From an uncultured Tenacibaculum sp. (lineage in GTDB: Bacteria > Bacteroidota > Bacteroidia > Flavobacteriales > Flavobacteriaceae): DNA of 64,000 nt. This document shows, piece by piece, positions 1 to 10,149 of the stretch. The notes below the pieces were generated by a model, which saw only the letters and a list, made by a program, of their open reading frames with translations, was not told the DNA's origin and ran no database searches. The stretch lies in assembly GCA_947497895.1 (NCBI GenBank), contig CANMIL010000004.1, positions 124,001 to 188,000 of the forward strand, read 5' to 3'. Position numbers and translations under genes: made by a program. How positions within the stretch are numbered: the first letter of the stretch is position 1; the number at the start of each line of letters is the position of its first letter.

Positions 1-2007
1 TCCTAAACTATCCGTAATATGTCCGTCATCTAATATCTGTAACATCATATTAAATACATCTGGATGCGCTTTTTCGATCTCATCTAAAAGCACTACAGAA
101 TAAGGCTTTCTTCTAACTTTCTCAGTCAACTGGCCACCTTCTTCGTATCCTACATATCCTGGAGGCGCTCCAATTAATCTTGATATCGCGAATTTCTCCA
201 TGTATTCACTCATATCAATTCTGATTAACGAATCTTCTGAATCAAATAATTCTTTCGCTAAAACTTTTGCTAACTGTGTTTTCCCAACTCCCGTAGAACC
301 TAAGAAAATGAATGATCCAATCGGTTTGTTAGGATCTTTTAATCCTACTCTATTACGTTGAATCGCCTTTACCACCTTAGTTACTGCTTCATCTTGACCA
401 ATTACTTTACCTTTAATCATATTTGGTAAATCAGCCAATCGGTTACTTTCTGCCTCCGCTACTCTATTTACAGGTATCCCTGTCATCATAGAAACAACTT
501 CAGCTACATTGTCTTCAGTTACAGTTTCTCTATGTAATTTAGAATCTTCTTCCCATTGATTTTGAGCAGATTCTAGAGCAATCTCTAAATTCTTTTCATC
601 ATCTCGAAGTTTTGCCGCCTCTTCATATTTCTGACCACTAACCGCTTTCGTTTTACGATCTCTAATTTCCTCTAATTTTGCTTCAATTTCCAAAATTTGT
701 TGAGGAACTACAATGTTTGTAATATGAATACGAGACCCCGCTTCATCTAAAGCATCAATCGCTTTGTCTGGAAGATATCTATCCGTCATATAACGATTCG
801 TCAACTTCACACAAGCTTCTATTGCTTGATCTGTATAATTTACATGGTGATGAGATTCGTATTTTCCTTTGATATTATGTAAAATCTGTACAGTCTCTTC
901 AACTGTAGTAGGATCTACAATAACTTTCTGGAAACGACGCTCTAAAGCACCATCTTTTTCAATATTCGTTCTATACTCATCTAATGTGGTCGCTCCAATA
1001 CATTGGATTTCTCCTCTTGCTAAAGCAGGTTTTAACATGTTCGAAGCATCTAGAGAACCTGTTGCTCCTCCTGCTCCAACAATTGTATGAATTTCATCAA
1101 TGAATAAAATGATATCATCATTCTTTTCAAGCTCGTTCATTAACGCCTTCATGCGCTCTTCAAACTGTCCTCTATATTTTGTTCCTGCAACTAAACTTGC
1201 CAAATCTAAAGACACAATTCGCTTATCAAAAAGAATTCGCGACACCTTTCTATTTACGATACGTAAAGCTAACCCTTCAGCAATAGCTGATTTACCAACT
1301 CCAGGCTCACCAATAAGCATTGGGTTATTCTTTTTACGACGACTTAATATTTGAGAAACACGTTCAATCTCTTTCAATCTACCAACCACAGGATCTAATC
1401 TTCCTTCTTCAGCAAGCGAAGTTAAATCACGTCCAAAATTATCCAACACTGGGGTTTTGGTCTTTTTATTTTGCTTACCTCTTGGTGATTGTTGTCCAAA
1501 CGGATTCGATTTATCATCGGTGAATTCATCATCTGAAGGAGTTTCCGCTATCGGACTAGAATAGTCCTCAACGTGAAGCTCTTTGTATAGTGCCTTCGCT
1601 TGTTCGTAATCGATATCATATTTTTGTAACAACTTTGTTGTAGGGTCATTTTCATTACGTAAAATACATAATAATAAATGCGCGGTATCAATCGCATTGC
1701 TTTGATACAATTTAGCCTCTAAAAAAGTTGTTTTTATAGCTTTCTCTGCTTGTCTCGTTAGATGTAGACTTTTCTTCTGATTATTACCAAGTGACGGGGA
1801 AGAGGGGTTCAGTTTCTCTAACTTATTACGCACCAAATCCAAATCTACATCAAAAGTAGTTAAGATTTCAATGGCCTTTCCATCTCCTTTTCTTATTAAT
1901 CCTAGGAGCAAATGCTCCGTTCCAATAAAGTCGTGACCTAACCTTAAGGCCTCTTCTTTACTGAATGTAATCACATCTCTAACTTGTGGTGAAAAATTAT
2001 CGTCCAT
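1..2007 (-). CDS. clpC: ATP-dependent Clp protease ATP-binding subunit ClpC (3' end beyond window)
   Basis: AAA+ unfoldase that feeds substrates to the ClpP protease in the cytoplasm. The first 669 codons are present, starting [20 protein letters not shown]; the last residues in the window, [10 protein letters not shown], lie inside the second ATPase domain, so the C-terminus (roughly 180 residues in related proteins) is missing. An N-terminal Clp-N repeat pair comes first, then the D1 Walker A GEPGVGKS near residue 235, a coiled-coil middle domain, and the D2 Walker A GSTGVGKT near residue 575. The gene is divergent from gyrA. The start is the first ATG matching the conserved Clp-N opening. 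The two Walker sites, the middle domain and the absence of a zinc finger favour ClpC over ClpB or ClpX. Confidence 0.96.
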   Translation of the reverse strand, partial: MDDNFSPQVRDVITFSKEEALRLGHDFIGTEHLLLGLIRKGDGKAIEILTTFDVDLDLVRNKLEKLNPSSPSLGNNQKKSLHLTRQAEKAIKTTFLEAKLYQSNAIDTAHLLLCILRNENDPTTKLLQKYDIDYEQAKALYKELHVEDYSSPIAETPSDDEFTDDKSNPFGQQSPRGKQNKKTKTPVLDNFGRDLTSLAEEGRLDPVVGRLKEIERVSQILSRRKKNNPMLIGEPGVGKSAIAEGLALRIVNRKVSRILFDKRIVSLDLASLVAGTKYRGQFEERMKALMNELEKNDDIILFIDEIHTIVGAGGATGSLDASNMLKPALARGEIQCIGATTLDEYRTNIEKDGALERRFQKVIVDPTTVEETVQILHNIKGKYESHHHVNYTDQAIEACVKLTNRYMTDRYLPDKAIDALDEAGSRIHITNIVVPQQILEIEAKLEEIRDRKTKAVSGQKYEEAAKLRDDEKNLEIALESAQNQWEEDSKLHRETVTEDNVAEVVSMMTGIPVNRVAEAESNRLADLPNMIKGKVIGQDEAVTKVVKAIQRNRVGLKDPNKPIGSFIFLGSTGVGKTQLAKVLAKELFDSEDSLIRIDMSEYMEKFAISRLIGAPPGYVGYEEGGQLTEKVRRKPYSVVLLDEIEKAHPDVFNMMLQILDDGHITDSLG

Positions 2008-2188
2008 AAAATTAATTTGTGTCTCTTTTTTTGTAAAGTTAGTTAGATTTTTTTTTAAATATACAAAAAAGATGCCATATAACTATGTCATGACGTTCTG
2101 TCTTTCTTCAATAAATATTTTTCTAAATAATAAAACAACCAAGTGTTCAAAATTGTTGATAACTAAGATAAAACTATACCTCCAAACG

Positions 2189-2218
2189 TTGCGTAGAACT
2201 TGGCATTATTGTATCTTG
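2189..2218 (+). promoter_or_regulatory. Candidate gyrA promoter
   Basis: TTG at 2189-2191 and TATCTTG at 2212-2218 are separated by 20 bases, close to the flavobacterial pattern TTG-N17-23-TAnnTTTG. It would give a leader of roughly 100 bases before the gyrA ATG. The -7 match is imperfect. The rest of the clpC-gyrA intergenic region (2008-2327) shows only AT-rich sequence. Confidence 0.4.
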
Positions 2219-2327
2219 CCCTGATTTAGAAAACACAATTGTTTATTAAATAATTTTTGAAGGAGTTTTATATTTTACAATGTCATGATTGTAAAATAAA
2301 GAGTACTAACATCTTAAAGAAAAATAT

Positions 2328-4841
2328 ATGGCAGATGGCGAAAAGTTGATTCCTATCAACATTGAAGAGCAAATGAAATCAGCATACATCGACTACTCAA
2401 TGTCGGTGATTGTATCGAGGGCTTTACCTGATGTACGTGATGGTTTAAAACCTGTACACAGAAGAGTTTTATTTGGAATGCATGAGTTAGGGATTAAAGC
2501 TACAGGAGCCTATAAAAAATCGGCAAGAGTTGTAGGGGAAGTACTGGGTAAATATCACCCTCATGGAGATACTTCTGTATATGATTCTATGGTTCGTATG
2601 GCTCAAGACTGGAACATACGTTACTTAATGGTAGATGGGCAAGGGAACTTTGGTTCGGTTGATGGTGATAGCCCAGCAGCAATGCGTTATACCGAGGTAC
2701 GTATGCAGAAAATATCAGAAGAAATGTTATCTGATATTGAAAAAGATACTGTAGATCATAAATTAAACTTTGACGACACTTTACAAGAGCCTACTGTTTT
2801 ACCAACTCGTATTCCTAACTTATTAGTGAATGGGGCTTCTGGTATTGCTGTAGGGATGGCAACAAACATGGCACCTCATAATTTAACAGAGGTAATTAAT
2901 GGTACTGTTGCTTATATAGATAATAGAGAAATTGAAATTGACGAGTTAATGCAGCACATTAGTGCGCCTGACTTCCCTACTGGAGGTATTATTTACGGAT
3001 ACGATGGGGTTCGTGATGCCTTCCATACAGGTCGTGGGCGTATTGTAATGCGTGCTAAAGCTACAATCGAAGAGGTTAAAGGTAGAGAGTGTATCGTTGT
3101 TACAGAAATACCTTATCAGGTTAACAAGGCTGAAATGATTAAGAAAACAGCCGATTTAGTAAATGATAAAAAGCTTGATGGAATTTCTAGTATTCGTGAT
3201 GAATCGGATAGAAAAGGAATGCGTATTGTTTACGTCTTAAAGCGTGATGCCGTTCCTAATATTGTTTTAAACAAATTATTCAAATACACGCCTCTTCAAA
3301 CTTCTTTTAGTGTTAACAACATTGCTTTAGTTAAAGGTCGTCCTGAGCAATTAAACTTAAAGCAATTAATACATTACTTTGTTGAGCATAGGCATGAAGT
3401 AGTTGTTCGTAGAACAGAATTCGAACTTAAAAAGGCCGAAGCTCGTGCTCATATTTTAGAAGGATTAATTATTGCTTCTGATAATATCGATGAGGTTATT
3501 GCTATTATTAGAGGTTCCTCAAATGCTGATGAAGCCCGTGAGAAATTAATCGAACGTTTCGAACTTACGGAAATTCAAGCTAGAGCTATTGTTGAAATGC
3601 GTTTACGTCAGCTAACAGGTCTGGAACAAGACAAGTTAAGAGCTGAATACGACGAAATCATCAAGACAATTGCCGATTTAAAAGATATTCTTGCTAACGA
3701 ACCTAGACGTTACAACATTATAAAAGACGAATTACTTCATATCAAAGAAAAATATGGTGATGAAAGACGTTCAGCTATCGAGTATGCTGGAGGAGACATG
3801 CGTATTGAAGATATGATTCCTAATACTCAGGTAGTTGTTACTATTTCAAACGCTGGATATTTAAAGCGTACGAACTTAGATGAGTACAAGGTTCAAAATA
3901 GAGGTGGTAGAGGTCAAAAAGGTGCTACCACACGTAACGAAGACTTCTTAGAACATTTATTCGTTGCTACCAACCATCAATATATGATGTTCTTTACTCA
4001 AAAAGGTAAAGTTTTCTGGATGCGTGTATTTGAAGTTCCAGAGGGTGGTAAAAACACCAAAGGTAGAGCAATTCAAAACCTTATTAATATAGAACAAGAT
4101 GATAAGGTAAAAGCATTTTTGGTAACTGGTGATTTAAAAGATGAAGAATACATCAACAATCAATATGTTATCATGGCGACAAAGAAAGGTCGTGTTAAGA
4201 AAACTCCTTTAGAACAATATTCTCGCCCTAGAGCTAATGGTATTAACGCAATTACCATTAAAGATAATGATGAGCTATTAGAAGCTAAACTTACAACTGG
4301 AGATAGCCAAGTTATGCTTGCCTTAAAATCTGGTAAAGCCATTCGTTTTGAAGAAGAAAAAACAAGACCAATGGGAAGAACAGCATCTGGAGTAAGAGGT
4401 ATTACTCTTCAACATGAAGATGATGAAGTTATCGGAATGGTTTCTGTGAACGATATGGAAAGTAACATCTTAGTAGTTTCTGAAAAAGGATATGGTAAAC
4501 GTTCTAAACTTGAAGATTACCGAATTACCAACCGTGGTGGTAAAGGTGTAAAAACATTGAACATCTCGGAAAAAACTGGTAACTTAGTCGCCATTAAAAA
4601 CGTAGACGATTCTAATGATTTAATGATTATTAATAAATCAGGTTTAACTATTAGATTGGCTGTTGAAGACCTACGTGTAATGGGTAGAGCTACTCAAGGT
4701 GTACGTTTAATAAACATAAAAAATAACGACAGTATTGCAGCCGTTGCAAAAGTTATGCATGAAGAAGAAGACGAGACCATAGATGAAAATGGCATGGAAA
4801 TTGAAAATAACGATAACAACGAGAATCAAGAACAACAATAA
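2328..4841 (+). CDS. gyrA: DNA gyrase subunit A
   Basis: Breakage-reunion subunit of DNA gyrase, which with GyrB introduces negative supercoils. It has 837 residues, usual for the family. The N-terminal domain carries the catalytic tyrosine, Tyr121 in AAMRYTE. The quinolone-determining region [10 protein letters not shown] puts Thr82 and Asp86 at the positions of E. coli Ser83 and Asp87; Thr is common as wild type in flavobacteria. The C-terminal pinwheel has the GyrA-box QNRGGRG and a later related motif NRGGKG, which separates it from ParC. The tail is acidic and Asn/Glu-rich. The TPR gene begins 13 bases downstream, suggesting co-transcription. Confidence 0.98.
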   Translation: MADGEKLIPINIEEQMKSAYIDYSMSVIVSRALPDVRDGLKPVHRRVLFGMHELGIKATGAYKKSARVVGEVLGKYHPHGDTSVYDSMVRMAQDWNIRYLMVDGQGNFGSVDGDSPAAMRYTEVRMQKISEEMLSDIEKDTVDHKLNFDDTLQEPTVLPTRIPNLLVNGASGIAVGMATNMAPHNLTEVINGTVAYIDNREIEIDELMQHISAPDFPTGGIIYGYDGVRDAFHTGRGRIVMRAKATIEEVKGRECIVVTEIPYQVNKAEMIKKTADLVNDKKLDGISSIRDESDRKGMRIVYVLKRDAVPNIVLNKLFKYTPLQTSFSVNNIALVKGRPEQLNLKQLIHYFVEHRHEVVVRRTEFELKKAEARAHILEGLIIASDNIDEVIAIIRGSSNADEAREKLIERFELTEIQARAIVEMRLRQLTGLEQDKLRAEYDEIIKTIADLKDILANEPRRYNIIKDELLHIKEKYGDERRSAIEYAGGDMRIEDMIPNTQVVVTISNAGYLKRTNLDEYKVQNRGGRGQKGATTRNEDFLEHLFVATNHQYMMFFTQKGKVFWMRVFEVPEGGKNTKGRAIQNLINIEQDDKVKAFLVTGDLKDEEYINNQYVIMATKKGRVKKTPLEQYSRPRANGINAITIKDNDELLEAKLTTGDSQVMLALKSGKAIRFEEEKTRPMGRTASGVRGITLQHEDDEVIGMVSVNDMESNILVVSEKGYGKRSKLEDYRITNRGGKGVKTLNISEKTGNLVAIKNVDDSNDLMIINKSGLTIRLAVEDLRVMGRATQGVRLINIKNNDSIAAVAKVMHEEEDETIDENGMEIENNDNNENQEQQ

Positions 4842-4854
4842 AATAACAACAATA

Positions 4855-6099
4855 ATGAAAAAACAGATTTTAGCTCTTTCTTTAGGAGTAGTGTCTTTAG
4901 GTGCTTTTGCACAGAAAGCAGAACTTAAAGCTGCTGAGAAAGCCATAAAAAAGCAGAACTTTAACGAAGCTATTTCTTCGCTATCTGCTGCTGAAAAGTT
5001 AATAGCTAATGCTGATGACAAGTATAAATCAAAGTTTTACTTTCTTAAAGGACAGGCTTATGCTTCAAAGAAAGATTATAAAACTGCTGCCGATGCTTTC
5101 AATAGCTTAATCGCTTTTGAAAAGAAAACCGGTAAAAATAAATACTCTAGTGAGGCGGCTCCTGTATTAAATAAAATTATACAAGACGTTTCAAATAAAG
5201 CTATCAAGATATATAACGAAGGTAAAGATTATAAAGCTGCGGCTGAAAACTTCTACCTTACGTATCAGTTAAGCCCAAAAGATACATCTTTTGCTTATAA
5301 CGCTGCTGTTGCTGCTACTCAAGGTAAAGATTATGACATGGCTTTAAACTATTACAATGAGTTAAAAGAAGTTGGATATACTGGGATTGAAACTCAATTT
5401 TTAGCAACAAATATTGCTACTGGTAAAGTTGAAAACTTAGGTTCTAAATCTCAAAGAGATTTAATGATTAAATCTAAGCAATATACAAATCCAGTTGATA
5501 AGAAAACAGATTCTAAATCAGCTACTATCGTTAAGAACATTGCTTTAATCTTAAAGGAGCAAGGTAAAAACGAAGAAGCTATCGCTGCTATGGCTGAAGC
5601 TCGTAAATCAAATCCGAAGGATTTAAACCTTATCTTAAACGAAGCTCAATTATATATTGAGATGAAGAGAATGGATAAGTTTGGAGAATTAATGAACGAA
5701 GCTGTTTCTTTAGATCCTAACAATCCTACTTTATACTATAACTTAGGTGTTGTAAACTACAATCAAGGAAGAATTGAGGATGCTAAAAAGCACTATCAAA
5801 AGGCTATCGAATTAAAGCCTGATTATGCTGATGCATACATGAACTTAGCTGTTTCTGTACTTGATAAGGATAAAGCTATTGTTGAAGAAATGAACAAGAA
5901 CCTTTCTAACTTCAAAAAGTATGACGAGTTAGCGTTAAAACAAAAAGAAGTTTACAAAGAGGCTTTACCATTTTTAGAAAAAGCTGATAGCATTAGCAGA
6001 AGCATAGATACTGTTAAGACTTTAATGAACCTTTATGAGGTTTTAGAAATGACTGACAAAGCAGATTCATTTAGAGCTTTATATAAGTCAATGAAATAA
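4855..6099 (+). CDS. Exported tetratricopeptide-repeat protein
   Basis: A 414-residue protein with a signal peptide (MKKQILALSLGVVSLGAFAQ, cleavage after the final Ala likely) followed by several TPR helices. The clearest TPR runs are YYNLGVVNYNQGRIEDAKKHY and the following KAIELKPDYADAYMNLA. TPR arrays are protein-docking scaffolds; the partner cannot be read from sequence. The reading frame is open upstream into gyrA, but the ATG at 4855 is chosen because a normal signal peptide starts there, just after the gyrA stop. A strong hairpin terminator follows at 6121. This gene commonly follows gyrA in Flavobacteriaceae. Confidence 0.88.
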   Translation: MKKQILALSLGVVSLGAFAQKAELKAAEKAIKKQNFNEAISSLSAAEKLIANADDKYKSKFYFLKGQAYASKKDYKTAADAFNSLIAFEKKTGKNKYSSEAAPVLNKIIQDVSNKAIKIYNEGKDYKAAAENFYLTYQLSPKDTSFAYNAAVAATQGKDYDMALNYYNELKEVGYTGIETQFLATNIATGKVENLGSKSQRDLMIKSKQYTNPVDKKTDSKSATIVKNIALILKEQGKNEEAIAAMAEARKSNPKDLNLILNEAQLYIEMKRMDKFGELMNEAVSLDPNNPTLYYNLGVVNYNQGRIEDAKKHYQKAIELKPDYADAYMNLAVSVLDKDKAIVEEMNKNLSNFKKYDELALKQKEVYKEALPFLEKADSISRSIDTVKTLMNLYEVLEMTDKADSFRALYKSMK

Positions 6100-6120
6100 G
6101 CAAAACTTATTCTATCATAT

Positions 6121-6152
6121 AAAAAAACTCGAGTTAAAGCTCGAGTTTTTTT
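6121..6152 (+). terminator. Intrinsic terminator of gyrA-TPR unit
   Basis: CTCGAG at 6128-6133 pairs with CTCGAG at 6140-6145 around a six-base loop. A seven-base A run before and a seven-base T run after extend the stem, so it could work in both directions. Confidence 0.85.
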
Positions 6153-6254
6153 ATTGTTACAAGTAAATATAATCTCGTCTGTATATTATTTTCTGTTTAT
6201 CATAGGCATAATACGACCAATCATTATAGAATATGTATTAGTATAAATCAAAAA

Positions 6255-6287
6255 AAATCAGGTATGATATATACCTGATTTTTTTTT
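6255..6287 (-). terminator. Intrinsic terminator of folE
   Basis: An 11-bp perfect stem, AAATCAGGTAT at 6255-6265 with ATACCTGATTT at 6271-6281, has a five-base loop. The minus-strand side has a run of T where folE transcription would end; the plus side also has a T run, so it is probably bidirectional. Confidence 0.85.
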
Positions 6288-6303
6288 CCTTCATTCTTTA
6301 AAA

Positions 6304-6993
6304 CTAATTAAAATTAGTCTCCATTTGTAAGTAACCGAGAAATTCTTTCTTAACTTCTTTCTCTTTAAACTTACCCCCAAATTCAGCAGTAACAGTACTG
6401 CTTTCAATGTCTTTTATTCCACGTGAATTTACACACAAATGTTTGGCGTCAATTACACAAGCTACATCGTCTGTTCCTAAAGCTTCTTGCATAGCTTGAA
6501 CAATTTGCATTGTCAAACGCTCTTGTACTTGAGGTCTTTTTGCAAAGTAATCTACCAATCTATTCATTTTAGACAAACCGATTACTTTTCCATCTGAAAT
6601 ATATGCAACATGTGCCCTTCCCACGATAGGTAATAAATGGTGCTCACAAGTAGAATAAACAACAATGTTCTTTTCTACTAACATTTCACCATAATTATAT
6701 TTATTCTCAAAGGTTGATGCCTTTGGTTTATTAGCAGGGTTTAACCCCATAAATAATTCGTTCACAAAAGCTTTAGCTACCCTCCTTGGAGTTCCGCTTA
6801 AACTATCATCAGTTAAATCCATTCCTAACGTTTCCAGAATATCTTTAACACTTTCTTGTATGCGTTCTATTTTTTCTTTATCCGAAATATCAAAAGCATC
6901 TGGTCGCATTGGTGTTTCAGCAGATGTTCCTACGTGGTTCTCACCTATTTCGTCAATTCTTTCCTCGTTCATATTATTGTTAAGTTCGAACAT
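6304..6993 (-). CDS. folE: GTP cyclohydrolase I
   Basis: Converts GTP to 7,8-dihydroneopterin triphosphate plus formate, the first step of tetrahydrofolate and pterin synthesis. It has 229 residues from the ATG at 6993. Zinc ligands are visible: Cys116 and His119 in STCEHHLLP and Cys187 in KHLCVNSRG. The reading frame continues upstream to a TTG at 7017, but that codon lies inside the -7 promoter box TATCTTTGC (7014-7022), so it cannot be the start of a transcript made there; ATG 6993, or 6972, is the real start. hisS ends 43 bases upstream, so folE can also be read through from hisS. Confidence 0.95.
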   Translation of the reverse strand: MFELNNNMNEERIDEIGENHVGTSAETPMRPDAFDISDKEKIERIQESVKDILETLGMDLTDDSLSGTPRRVAKAFVNELFMGLNPANKPKASTFENKYNYGEMLVEKNIVVYSTCEHHLLPIVGRAHVAYISDGKVIGLSKMNRLVDYFAKRPQVQERLTMQIVQAMQEALGTDDVACVIDAKHLCVNSRGIKDIESSTVTAEFGGKFKEKEVKKEFLGYLQMETNFN

Positions 6994-7013
6994 AATTCTC
7001 AAAAATTGCTTAT

Positions 7014-7022
7014 GCAAAGATA
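7014..7022 (-). promoter_or_regulatory. folE -7 promoter element
   Basis: TATCTTTGC on the minus strand matches the TAnnTTTG consensus exactly. No clear TTG sits at the right distance upstream. It overlaps the gap just after the hisS stop and implies a short leader of about 13 bases before ATG 6993. Confidence 0.6.
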
Positions 7023-7036
7023 CGACAATCCAAATT

Positions 7037-8401
7037 CTAATTTACTAAATCGATTATTTCATTTACAGTTAGTAAATTTTGATCGCCAGTTTGCATGTTT
7101 TTAATTGTAAATTTATCATCATTTACACTAGTTACAACAAGTTCAATTTCTCTATTGGTTACATATTTCCACTGTTTCTTTTGCTGCTTATTACTAGTAG
7201 CCACATCAGGATATAGTTCCGATTTAATATTTGCTTCGCGCAATGCTTTTATCGCTTTTACTTTTGCTAAACTTTCGTTTTCATCAAAATTCAAGAACAA
7301 AACTTTTGGTTTTGGAAGTTCCACCGTTTCAAACAGCCCTAATTCCTCCATTACTAAATAAATTCTATCCAATCCAAACGATATTCCAACACCTGAAACA
7401 TCTTTTAATCCAAATATACCTGTAAGATCGTCATATCTACCTCCTCCTCCTATAGAGCCCATTTTGACTTCTTTAGGAGCAGCAACTTCATAAATTGCTC
7501 CAGTATAATAGTTCAATCCTCGTGCCAAAGTTACATCTATGTCTAAATTGGCAGATATTAAACCTAACTCACTGATAGCATTCACGATAAAACTCAGTTC
7601 TTCAACACCATTCATTCCTTCTTCTGAGCTCTCTAACATCCCTTTTAAAGATGCTAATTTATCTTCATTAGTTCCAGTAAAACTAAATAATGGATCTACT
7701 TTATCGATAGCCTCTTGGCTAATACCTTTAGCCAACATCTCAGTTACAACACCATCTTTCCCTATTTTATCTAATTTGTCTAAAGCAACTGTAAAATCAA
7801 TTAACTTATCTTTCGCTCCAATTACTTCAGCAATACCCGACAATATTTTTCGGTTATTAAGCTTGATAGTCGTTCCTTGTAAACCTAACTTACTAAAAAC
7901 CGTATCATATAATTGCACAAATTCTACTTCTTGCCATAACGACTTACTTCCAACAACATCGGCATCGCATTGATAAAACTCTCTAAAACGTCCTTTTTGA
8001 GGTCTATCTGCTCTCCATACTGGCTGAATTTGATAACGTTTAAAAGGAAATGTTATATCGTTTTGGTGTTGTACTACATATCTAGCAAAAGGTACAGTTA
8101 AATCGTAACGGAGCGCCTTTTCTGAAATTTTAGAAGTTACTTTTTGACTATCCTTTTCTGATAATAAACTCTCATCAACTTTCTTAAGATAATCTCCTGA
8201 ATTTAAAATTTTAAAAATCAAGCGATCTCCTTCTTCCCCATACTTCCCCATTAACGTAGAAGAATTCTCAAAACTAGGTGTTTCAATAGGTTGAAAACCA
8301 AAATTTTCAAACGAATGTTTTATGGTAGAAAAAATAAAATTTCTTTTTGCTACTTCGGTTGATGAAAAATCTCTGGTTCCTTTTGGGATACTTGGTTTCA
8401 T
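7037..8401 (-). CDS. hisS: Histidyl-tRNA synthetase
   Basis: Class II synthetase that charges tRNA-His. It has 454 residues starting [12 protein letters not shown]. Class II motif 2 is seen in [20 protein letters not shown]. The histidine-specific loop [10 protein letters not shown] and motif 3 [10 protein letters not shown] follow, with a C-terminal anticodon-binding domain ([18 protein letters not shown] and on). It lies upstream of folE on the same strand. The 126 bases between it and the yihY-like gene contain a degenerate 21-bp repeat. Confidence 0.97.
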   Translation of the reverse strand: MKPSIPKGTRDFSSTEVAKRNFIFSTIKHSFENFGFQPIETPSFENSSTLMGKYGEEGDRLIFKILNSGDYLKKVDESLLSEKDSQKVTSKISEKALRYDLTVPFARYVVQHQNDITFPFKRYQIQPVWRADRPQKGRFREFYQCDADVVGSKSLWQEVEFVQLYDTVFSKLGLQGTTIKLNNRKILSGIAEVIGAKDKLIDFTVALDKLDKIGKDGVVTEMLAKGISQEAIDKVDPLFSFTGTNEDKLASLKGMLESSEEGMNGVEELSFIVNAISELGLISANLDIDVTLARGLNYYTGAIYEVAAPKEVKMGSIGGGGRYDDLTGIFGLKDVSGVGISFGLDRIYLVMEELGLFETVELPKPKVLFLNFDENESLAKVKAIKALREANIKSELYPDVATSNKQQKKQWKYVTNREIELVVTSVNDDKFTIKNMQTGDQNLLTVNEIIDLVN

Positions 8402-8421
8402 ATTTTATTAATTATCTATCT

Positions 8422-8484
8422 GTTATCAATTGTCAATTCTTGGTAATCAACTATCAGTCGTCGGTGATCAATGATCTTTGTTTG
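8422..8484. repeat. Degenerate 21-bp direct repeat, three copies
   Basis: Three consecutive 21-base units (starting about 8422, 8443 and 8464) share the core GTnATCAA followed by a variable tail. They lie upstream of hisS in non-coding sequence. Similar ATCAA-rich stretches are common between flavobacterial genes; no function is evident. Confidence 0.5.
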
Positions 8485-8527
8485 CTGATAATCTACCCCC
8501 TATTAATTGAACTTGCAAATATCAGAA

Positions 8528-9469
8528 TTAATCCGCAATTTCTGAAGTTTTATTTTTCCGTTTTAGCTGATATATTGTTGCGTTTAATTCGAACCCTAAC
8601 AAGAGTATAATCGCATTTAACCAAACGAATAGCATTAGTATTAAAAGTGTACCTATGGACCCATATAATTGATTATACTTTGCAAACTTTACTACATAAA
8701 TTCCGAACACATAAAAGGAAAACATGGAAACCACTGTAGTTAATATAGCTCCAGCAGAAAAAAACTTAATTCCTTTTCCCTGTTTCGTTCCATATCGAAA
8801 TAATAAGGAAACAATAGTAAAAATCATTAGTAAAAACAGAAACCCTCTTCCGTAATAGAATAGGTCCAAATCATTCGTATTAAACCACCCTTTCTCGTTA
8901 ATTTTAGCCAAAGCTACTTGATAAAGTATAACAAAAACGACTGTTGTAATTAAGAAAAAAGACATTAAAAGTGATACTGCCAAAGAAATCACATAGGCCT
9001 TTATTATATTTCGATATTCTTTAACATGATATGAATATTCAAAACCTCCAAAAATAGCGTTGACTCCATTTGTCATCAAAAAAATTGACGCCAGAAAACC
9101 AAAAGATAATAAGCCTCCATATTGATTATTTAAAATATCGTGTAATACTCCATCTACCGCTTCAAATGTTTTGGGAGGTAACACCTCTTTAATCAAAGAA
9201 AACAACCCTTCTTGAAACCCGTCAATAGGAATGTAAGGAATTAGTGTAAGTATAAACAGTAAAAAAGGAAAAATGGCCATAAAAAAACTAAAGGCAATTC
9301 CTCCTGCTCTCGTTGTTAATGCTCCTTTTACAATTCCTAAAACATACATTTCAAGAACATCATATAAAGACATTCCTTCCAATCCAGGAATTTTAATTTT
9401 TTTTACAAAGGCAACTAAAACATTAACAATGGGGATTTTACTTAAATTTTCTTCTATCCTTTTTGACAT
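8528..9469 (-). CDS. YihY/BrkB-family inner-membrane protein
   Basis: A 313-residue membrane protein of the YihY/BrkB family (once misnamed RNase BN). The family hallmark is present: a first long membrane helix preceded by RAGGIAFSFFMAIFPFLLF, with six hydrophobic segments at roughly 51-80, 117-143, 155-185, 209-229, 238-262 and 270-298. Biochemical function is not established for the family; transport or envelope roles have been suggested. It is followed on the same strand by hisS at a distance of 126 bases, so a shared transcript is possible but not shown. Confidence 0.9.
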   Translation of the reverse strand: MSKRIEENLSKIPIVNVLVAFVKKIKIPGLEGMSLYDVLEMYVLGIVKGALTTRAGGIAFSFFMAIFPFLLFILTLIPYIPIDGFQEGLFSLIKEVLPPKTFEAVDGVLHDILNNQYGGLLSFGFLASIFLMTNGVNAIFGGFEYSYHVKEYRNIIKAYVISLAVSLLMSFFLITTVVFVILYQVALAKINEKGWFNTNDLDLFYYGRGFLFLLMIFTIVSLLFRYGTKQGKGIKFFSAGAILTTVVSMFSFYVFGIYVVKFAKYNQLYGSIGTLLILMLFVWLNAIILLLGFELNATIYQLKRKNKTSEIAD

Positions 9470-9563
9470 TTTTTGAGTTGGTTTAAAGCGTACTTTTTAA
9501 TGTTGTTTTCAAATAATTTTATTCCGTTTTCTTTTACTTTAAATAAGTAATAATTGTAGAAGT

Positions 9564-10133
9564 TTAAGTTATGTTTATTTTATATTTAGCAAGTAAATTT
9601 CCCACATTAGTTTTGGAGAATGTGGCTCCTTTAAGTTGGTTTTTCTCTAAATCAATTCTGAAATTCTCTGCTGAACTAAAATCAGTATTTTCTAGATTGG
9701 TTGCATCAAAAATGGCGTCTTTCAGATTACAATGATCAAAATGTGTTCCAGAGAGATTAGTTTCGGTAAAATCAACTCCCTCTAAGATACAATCAAAAAA
9801 TCGAAAATTCTCCATTGTCATTTGATAAAATGACGAAAAATCAAGATTGCATTTAACAAAGTCAACCTTAAATAAAAAAGCATCTACTTCGTAGAACTTT
9901 ATTCCAACCAATTTTGAATTTTCAAAACGATTTTCTTTAAAACTACTTCCCTTTACTCTAGCATTACTAAAATTACAATCGATAAACTCGCATTCTAAAA
10001 ATTCTGAGCCATTGATATGCAATTCAGAAAAGTCGCAATTTTTAAATGTACAAGAATCAAAGTCAGTTTTACTGAGTTCCTGACTCGTAAAACTGACTTT
10101 GTCATATATTTCATCACTATAATAATCGTTCAT
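9564..10133 (-). CDS. Pentapeptide-repeat protein (McbG/Qnr-like)
   Basis: A 189-residue protein built almost entirely of A(D/N)LxF-type pentapeptides, for example FDSCTFKNCDFSELHING and FTETNLSGTHFDHCNLKDAI. This composition folds as a right-handed square beta-helix. There is a break near residues 80-92 (FYEVDAFLFKVDF) and a short non-repeat tail, the layout of McbG and Qnr proteins that mimic DNA and shield gyrase. Length is closer to McbG (about 187) than Qnr (about 215). It starts 16 bases after the M3 peptidase stop, so the two are likely co-transcribed. Gyrase protection is an inference from architecture only. Confidence 0.85.
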   Translation of the reverse strand: MNDYYSDEIYDKVSFTSQELSKTDFDSCTFKNCDFSELHINGSEFLECEFIDCNFSNARVKGSSFKENRFENSKLVGIKFYEVDAFLFKVDFVKCNLDFSSFYQMTMENFRFFDCILEGVDFTETNLSGTHFDHCNLKDAIFDATNLENTDFSSAENFRIDLEKNQLKGATFSKTNVGNLLAKYKINIT

Positions 10134-10149
10134 TGAAAAGAACTCTTGA

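Noticed and set aside
869..1523. Three plus-strand open frames
   Set aside because: They lie inside clpC, which is open across the whole stretch on the minus strand with clear AAA+ motifs.
4707..5021. 104-codon minus-strand frame across the gyrA-TPR junction
   Set aside because: It overlaps two well-supported plus-strand genes and has no recognisable content.
8347..8610. Plus-strand frame with a seven-residue periodicity (VIN repeats)
   Set aside because: The periodicity is the translated 21-bp intergenic repeat; both ends overlap real genes on the other strand.
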